From positions 133,640,671-133,704,670 of the forward strand of contig OY986438.1 of assembly GCA_963920525.1 (NCBI GenBank): DNA of 64,000 nucleotides. The letters run 5' to 3'. Position 1 is the stretch's first letter; each line of letters starts with the position of its first letter. Both the position numbers and the translations under genes were made by a program. The notes beneath the pieces were generated by a model. The model saw nothing but the letters and a program-made list of their open reading frames with translations, did not search any database and was not told the origin of the DNA. This DNA is from Dichetophora obliterata (Eukaryota > Arthropoda > Insecta > Diptera > Sciomyzidae). Below, in pieces: positions 58,172 through 64,000 of this stretch.

Positions 58172-59504
58172 TAAATAAATATTATACTGAGGTCGCCAAA
58201 CTAACTCAAATTATTAAAAATAAATTTTAAATAAAAAGAAATAAAATAAAAATACATTTTTATTTTGTTGGTTGCTGTATGCAATATTTTAGAAAACCTA
58301 TTCCCCCCAAAAAATCCTGGATACGGCCCAGCGTCCTAGTGTAGATATACAATCTGACCCCTGCAGCATATTATTCGAAAACTATTTTGTACGTTTTTTC
58401 GCATTTATTTGGATTCATCCGACATAACAACCATAAAACAAAACTTTGCTGTCATAACTCAAAAATGGCTTGTTATTTTTCACTTTTCTTTTTTTTTAAA
58501 AAACAACCCCATTGTTCTAAATGGAACAAGTTATACTTCAATTTAGGTAAACAGACTCTAATTCACATTGTGTCTTTATTTGTTGACTTTGTTTTTACTC
58601 AGTGCAACAACGAAAATTAATTTAATTGTAGAGTGAAAAAGCAATTAATTATAGAGTTAAAGTTTTTGTACAAAACTTGCAGACAAACATACAATCAAAC
58701 TAGCAGACAAACAAATAAGCCAAACAACAAACTATTCAATTTGACATCCGTCCAGAGTTGTCATCATCATGGTTAGAGAGGCCGCCACCGAAATGACCCT
58801 CTACGGGCAAAGTTTCATTAAATTACAAACACATTTTAAACAGTTTAAAAACGCTGTACCCGTTGAATATCTGCAAACAATTTTGTTGTACTTCGCAACA
58901 GAGTTATGCGTTTAATTCTGCATCATCCTGCTCCTGCCTCTACGCGAGCACTATCCCGCATTGCAGCAAATAAAGTGAAAAACAATCGTGTAGGCACGTT
59001 CGTAGTTGCCGCGTATTTCAAGTAAAAACTTTCGCTGCGTCGCACTGTGGTCAAAAGTGGACACATTGTTTTTCAATAGAACTAACAATTAAAGAGTTAA
59101 CAATTGAAAAGGTTTGCAGTTGAAGAGAAAATTGTAGCTAACAGTTAAAACAGTAATTAAAAAAATAAGCCTGTTCTTAGTTGCAAAAATAAAATTCACT
59201 GGGAGAAAGGAACAATCATGCTATGCTTGAATTAATCCAAAAGGCTATCAAATAGTATTCTCACTTATGCATTAAATTCTCAATGCAAGCATTATTTTTC
59301 TTGTGTCGGGCAAATCTGATACAAAATGTTTGTTTACAAAAGAAAAATTTACATAGTTATTAATATTGATTCTACCGGACTTTGTTTTCTTGGATCAATA
59401 ATAATTTCCTTGATTCAAGTACATACCTTTCACAAACCTAGAATAGTTTGCTTGATAAAAGAATTAATTTCTTCAAAATAAGAACAATTTTCTCGATTCA
59501 AGTA
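58172..59504. other. non-coding stretch with a GC-richer patch at 58740-59060
   Basis: Mostly AT-rich; the patch is non-repetitive and less AT-rich than its surroundings and holds the small frame listed next. Confidence 0.45.
58769..58915 (+). CDS. small open frame, 48 codons, unrecognised
   Basis: ATG follows catcatc; the product starts MVREAATEMTLYGQSF and ends LLYFATELCV. Codon use and amino-acid balance look more protein-like than the surrounding frames, and it lies in the least AT-rich part of this stretch. There is no known domain. It could be a micropeptide, a coding exon or chance. Confidence 0.25.
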   Translation: MVREAATEMTLYGQSFIKLQTHFKQFKNAVPVEYLQTILLYFATELCV

Positions 59505-60214
59505 AAGGGTGTTTTTTATAGAGTGATACAACTTTGAGTTGGCATCACTGCTTAATTTGACCACCCATTTAACAGCTGATAACTAGTTGCTTTTTGTTAA
59601 GTTTGCTTTGACATTTCTTTGCTTTGACATCTTTATAATGGATGGACTTACACCAGAGCAACGCGTGCAAATTGTGCAAATTTTTAATCAAAATAATGGT
59701 TCTGTTCGTCAAACTTATCGTGCACTTCGTCCATTTTATGGCGCACATAATCGTCCTTCAGAGCTGCTTATTCGAAGAACACTAGATCGTTTTCGGACCA
59801 CATCTACTGTTACTGATAATGTGCAACCCGTGAGACGCCGAACAGTGCGCACTGAAGAATCTGTAGCCGCTGTACAGGAAAGCATTGAAGATGATCCTAA
59901 TCAATCAATTCGTCGCCGTTCTCAGCAACTGGGGTTGTGTCCTTCCACTTTATGGAAGATTTTCGAAAAGATCTTGGCTTAAGACCTTTCAAAATTCAAC
60001 TTGTGCAGGAATTAAAGCCAAACGACCATCGTATGCGTCGCCAATTCAGCGAATGGGCTGAAGCACAAATTGATATTGATTTTGAATTTATGTCAATTAT
60101 GGCATTAATGTCATAAAATTTTCTATCCAATAGAGCCCTTTTCATTGATATTAAAAATATATTGCTATATTCTATTATGATTTAAACTTGTACCACTCTA
60201 TAAAAAACACCCTT
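59505..60214 (+). mobile_element. internally deleted mariner-like element, TA-flanked, 710 bp
   Basis: TIRs of about 30 bp begin aagggtgttttttatagagtg on both ends. TA flanks at 59503-59504 and 60215-60216. The transposase gene inside has lost most of its catalytic domain, which explains the 710-bp length. Ends look well preserved. Confidence 0.92.
59638..60115 (+). pseudogene. deleted mariner transposase
   Basis: It starts MDGLTPEQRVQIVQIF, then the HTH/linker (SVRQTYRALRPFYG, TVRTEESVAAVQESIEDDPN, SIRRRSQQLGLCPSTLWKI). A frameshift near 59975 precedes LRPFKIQLVQELKPNDHRMR and EWAEAQIDIDF, then the frame jumps to a short C-terminal end (FMSIMALMS). All three catalytic Asp are lost in the deletion. 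Confidence 0.88.
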
Positions 60215-60289
60215 TATGTACCTAAATCATTTTCTGAAAATAAATACATTTGGCTTGACATAAGTAATTTATATCCTAGGCAAGAGAAA

Positions 60290-60410
60290 AATTTGCTTCA
60301 TACATTTATTAATATATTTATTTATTTATTTTTTAATTATTTGTTTATTTCTTTATTTATTTATTTACTTATTTACTTATTTGATAATTATTTATTTTAT
60401 TTTAAGTTAA
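60290..60410. repeat. (TTTA)n-rich low-complexity tract
   Basis: Runs of ttta units with ttac and ttga variants. The rest of 60215-61187 is AT-rich and shows no gene. Confidence 0.85.
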
Positions 60411-61187
60411 TTTAGCATTTATTGCTTATTTCATTGTTATAAAAACTATATAAGTCTATCAATTACACAGCTGCATTAAAAAAAAAACTAAAGTGAATTC
60501 TTTTAGTATACACAATTATTACATATACACAATTTCCGAATATACTCGTTAAAGTATTGAATTGGCTCCCATTTAGAGATACATGTGAAAACGTAAATAA
60601 GTTTAATTTTGAGTGATATTCCAAAGAAGAGTGCCAATAATAGTATTTTTGTTTTAACTAAAACATTTAAAAGAATAAAAAGAAATTAAAGAAGAGATAA
60701 TACCATAAATTTGAAGCAACATATTACTTAAAAATAGCTTCTAATTTTTAAGCTACGGCTGAAAGAATTTGTTGGAATTAGCTTCTTTTTTTCATTCCGA
60801 CAACTTAACAGATCAAAAATTTATTTAGAGGAATTTATTATGGATTTTTTTAATTATTAATGAAATAACTTTACACTTAAAACTACAATTTACACTAATT
60901 TTTATTATGAGTTTTTATTATTAATTACATTGTGCATGAATCGGTCACTTTTTTATCCAAACAAGCTAGGACTTTTTTTCAAGCAAACGTATTATTTCAG
61001 CATAACTTGAGAACGCTGAATATAATAGCGTTTGCCGTTTTTTAATCGTTCGGACCGTTTTAGAGAAATTGAAGGTTCAAGGTCAAGTACATGTTGATGC
61101 AGTTTTTGTAAGAAAAACTTTTTCTCATTAACTTAATCGACTTCATGACAGTGAGTGAAACATTAAGAATTACCTGAAGAATAATTT

Positions 61188-61540
61188 TTAAGACAGTTCA
61201 GCTCTCAAAACCCAACTCTTATGGTCCAAATTGGCCTCATAAATAAAAAACCCTTCTCGTATAATAGCTTCGTTAAAAAAATCAGGTAAGCTTTTTGAAG
61301 GAAAAATATTCCCCTGATAAAGTGGCGCTAAATGAAATTATAAATTAAACCAAATAAACCAACCTTTTGTGTCCCTAAAACGGCCTCAAAGATATTAAAA
61401 CTAAGTTTTTCATAGATAGATTCATCTGTTTCTTCTGTTTCTTCATGCAAATTCCAACAAATGTCTCCTAAGAGATCATCTAGTTTTTCACCACTGTTCC
61501 AGTGATCGAGTCTCGTCCAGCTTGTTTGATATTTGGACAT
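61188..61540 (-). pseudogene. unrecognised coding-like frame, broken or spliced
   Basis: From an ATG at 61540 (minus): MSKYQTSWTRLDHWNSGEKL, an acidic stretch (LHEETEETDESIYEKL), then FNIFEAVLGTQK; a TAG follows at 61330-61328. Directly downstream in another frame, 61325-61188 reads PLYQGNIFPSKSLPDFF, EAIIREGFFIYEANLD and ends AELS. Both segments have protein-like composition. They could be joined by a frameshift, or by a 74-nt GT-AG intron inside the first segment. No family recognised, and no polyadenylation signal found close by. It is the best candidate here for a piece of host gene or an unknown element protein. Confidence 0.35.
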
Positions 61541-61876
61541 GCACAGTGTTATTATTAATTGCAAATATTATTGTTACTTAGAAATTAAAAATGTACTATA
61601 ACAATGCAAAGCTCACTTTTTATCAATACTGAATCTACATTTATATTTCATTTTTAAACTATCACTGTGAAATTTAAAATATTGGGATTTTTTCTAGAAT
61701 TTAAAGGTCAAGTTCGAAGATGAGTTAAATCGGATGAAAACTGAACGAAAATTTCCACAAAAAATTATCTTATGACTTAATTTTGCACAGAAGCTTTGAT
61801 TTATACTGCAAACTTGGCTTTTAAAGTTACTACAATCAAATAAATCAATAAATAAATACAATCAATAAATAAATAG

Positions 61877-62200
61877 TGGCGGCCGTAGCCTATTGGGTAG
61901 AGTGCGGGGCTCCTAAGCTAAAAGAACCGTGGTAGCCCGTGTTCAATTCCAGCTCAGACAGAAAGTTTTTTCAATTGAATTAATTTTTCTGTTCGGTCGT
62001 CACCTCTCTGCAGACAATGGCAAACCTCAGAGAGTAAAAATTGCCATGTAAAGCTTCTTGAAAACATAAGCCGTTCGGAGTCGGCATAAAACACGTAGGT
62101 CCAGTTCTCGATCATTTGTGATCAAACATTTAATAACACGCACAACACAATTGATCAATAGAAGCTAGGTCAAAGTCCTTTCAAGGGCTGAAATGGCCAG
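61877..62200 (+). mobile_element. tRNA-derived SINE
   Basis: The head has gtagcctattgggtagagtg (A-box region) and gtgttcaattcc (B-box-like). The body then reads tggcaaacctcagagagta, ttgccatgtaaagcttctt, ccgttcggagtcggcataaa and gtaggtcc. This body order is familiar to me from tRNA-derived SINEs of higher flies (recall, not searched). It is preceded by caataaataaata repeats. Confidence 0.75.
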
Positions 62201-63042
62201 TTTATTAATTTTTTTTTATTTTACAATCAAATAAAAACTACTAATACTTCTAAAAAAAAATTTTGTAGTAAGAAATGTAAAATTTCGTAAAACTCCACAA
62301 AAATTCAATAAATCTAATGACCTCTAATGACTTTTGCACAAAAGATTTAATTTATAACTTAAGCTATGACTGCGAAACTTGAAAAAATCAATTATAAATC
62401 AAGTCAACCTTCCATAAAAAATGCAGTAATAAAAACAATAAAGTTTCTTAAACAAAAATAAATCTAAAGTTTTTTCATTTTGCAATAAGCAATTTACACT
62501 CTGAGTATAAAATTTGGCAAAATTCAATAAAATGTAAACTTTTTATACCCATGCAAAGTGGCTTCAACAAAATATCAAATCCTTTAAGGTTCCATATATA
62601 TTAATGAATTCACTTGATATTTTGTATATTAGCTTTGTTCTCTGAAAAAACTCTCTCGATTACTTCTAACTGTAAATTATAAACTTTAAAAAATTTTATG
62701 AATAGAACACATATTCCCCTAACAGAGTGACTTTATCAAAATAACAAAATCATCATAACTTTAAAAATATTTAAACATAGTCGTGGGGTATTTTTACTTT
62801 GACCCAGTCTAAGATAACTCATTGCTATTTTGTAAATAAAACAAAAATGTAAAAAAAAGAAAGGCAAACATTGCTTCCTTGCTTTTTTAATTTTTCAAAT
62901 ATGTTTTTAAGTTTAATTCACTATATTTTTTTAATTTTTTGTATGGTAAAAATGAAATATTTTCAAAACCAATTGTGATATTGCCTGAATTCAAACACAG
63001 ATATGAGAAATTTGAACTTTTTCATATAAGAAATTTTTTATA
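62201..63042. other. AT-rich non-coding stretch
   Basis: Nothing recognised. Short frames lack domains. Confidence 0.5.
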
Positions 63043-64000
63043 TCTAATATATAAAATTAAATGTTTGTCCTTCTGTCTGTCTATCTGTCTGTTCCGTATA
63101 GGCTCGCGCACCGTTTATCCGATTGAGCTGAAATTTTGACACCGAGTACGTTTTATAGAAAGGAAGATCACAGGGGATGTGAAAAAGTAGGCGCAAGTCT
63201 GTATGCGGGGCACTCCATAATAATTTCTAAACGCCTGGACTGATTTCAATGAAATTTGGTATGAAGGTTCAACTGCACCCAAGATATAAACATCGGCAAA
63301 AGAAAATTCCAAAGACTTCTGCAAGAGGGCGCTTTAAGTAGTGCATTTTGAAGACTCAATCTCCTAAGCGACTTGACCGATTTTGCTAAAATTTGGTATG
63401 TGAAATAACCTGACCCTGCAACAGAATTGAGAGAAGAAAACAAAACCTGAACATAAAGACGACAAAAAACGAAACAGGCTTAGAGCAAAACCTTAAAATA
63501 TAATTTAGCATTTAAATTTTTCTTTAAGGTTCAACAGTTTTTTTATTAAATTGATCAAAGTTGGTGTACGAAAAAGTGTTCGAACTTAACACGAAAATAA
63601 TCAAAGTTTTGACTTTCGATGCAAATATCTCCGCTGTACGTAAATCAATTTCATCAAAATTTTTTTAATCAAAAGTTAAATAAAAACACTTCACAATAAT
63701 AGTTTGAACTGTACCGTTCAGTGTCAGTATATATATTTTTTCAAAAATGGCCCAAAATATTGAGTTTTTACTCAAAATATTGTTGTAGAAATGGCATATC
63801 TGACTAGCTTCAAACAACATAGCATTTATTTGCAACGATTCTTCCAGTTAAGCGCAAAAATTATTTACATGTTTTTGTCATCAAAACAAAAAGGTTTTAT
63901 TTTGATTTTTTTTCGATAAATTTATTTTTTCAAAATGTTTTTATATTTTTTTCAAAAAAGTCATGTTTCAAAAATAATTTATGTAAGAAATTATCCCAAT
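63043..64000 (+). mobile_element. Helitron C, 5' part, runs off the window
   Basis: It begins TCTAATATATAAAATT after an A, identical over these bases to the 5' end of Helitron B. It continues with gtctgtctatctgtctgtt, then repeated ccgattgagctgaaatttt / ccgattttgctaaaatttgg blocks of the kind found near Helitron ends in insects. The 3' end is not in the window. Confidence 0.65.

Overview
The window looks like non-coding, repeat-rich nuclear DNA of an insect, most likely a schizophoran fly and plausibly a tephritid. The transposon mix points that way: a DD41D mariner, PIF/Harbinger with a MADF partner, an RTE LINE, jockey-like and LOA-like LINEs, Penelope, Helitrons and piggyBac-type MITEs. 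A SINE body at 61.9-62.2 kb also resembles a dipteran family. The species call is inference. No complete host gene was recognised; nearly every coding-like frame is a decayed transposon protein.

Layout. 1-586 is a (TTA)n microsatellite. 1.2-1.6 kb is a foldback element, and 1.6-6.9 kb is AT-rich DNA without genes. 6.9-11.2 kb is a PIF/Harbinger cluster: two MITEs with 3-bp duplications, a short palindromic MITE, and a 2975-bp element flanked by TAA that carries a MADF gene (+) and a HARBI1-type transposase (-), both broken. 11.6-17.3 kb is an old hAT split by a 128-bp tandem array; an RTE LINE with a 13-bp target-site duplication sits in that array, and a long foldback lies beside it. 18.2-19.8 kb is a non-autonomous Helitron. 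20.6-21.9 kb holds two hammerhead-ribozyme-like motifs.

24.9-33.2 kb is a nested transposon stack. A LOA-like LINE is split by a minus-strand jockey-like LINE, a TIR element that itself holds a Helitron with helicase remnants, a hAT end and a DD41D mariner. 33.3-41.9 kb has foldbacks, a TTAA-flanked piggyBac-type MITE and a tRNA-Asp-like sequence. 42.2-45.5 kb is a transposon-associated gene of a widespread unnamed family, interrupted by a truncated non-LTR element. 45.9-56.2 kb carries two copies of a SINE-like body, a mariner fragment, a second Harbinger transposase remnant, two tandem arrays and more foldbacks. 56.8-58.2 kb is a 5'-truncated Penelope-like element with an open RT/GIY-YIG frame, inverted terminal repeats and a hammerhead-like motif. 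59.5-60.2 kb is an internally deleted mariner with good TIRs. 61.2-61.5 kb has the best unexplained coding-like frame. The window ends in the start of a third Helitron.

Most elements show stops, frameshifts or truncation, so the locus reads as a graveyard. The RTE (two nonsense codons), the Penelope frame and the Harbinger element look youngest.
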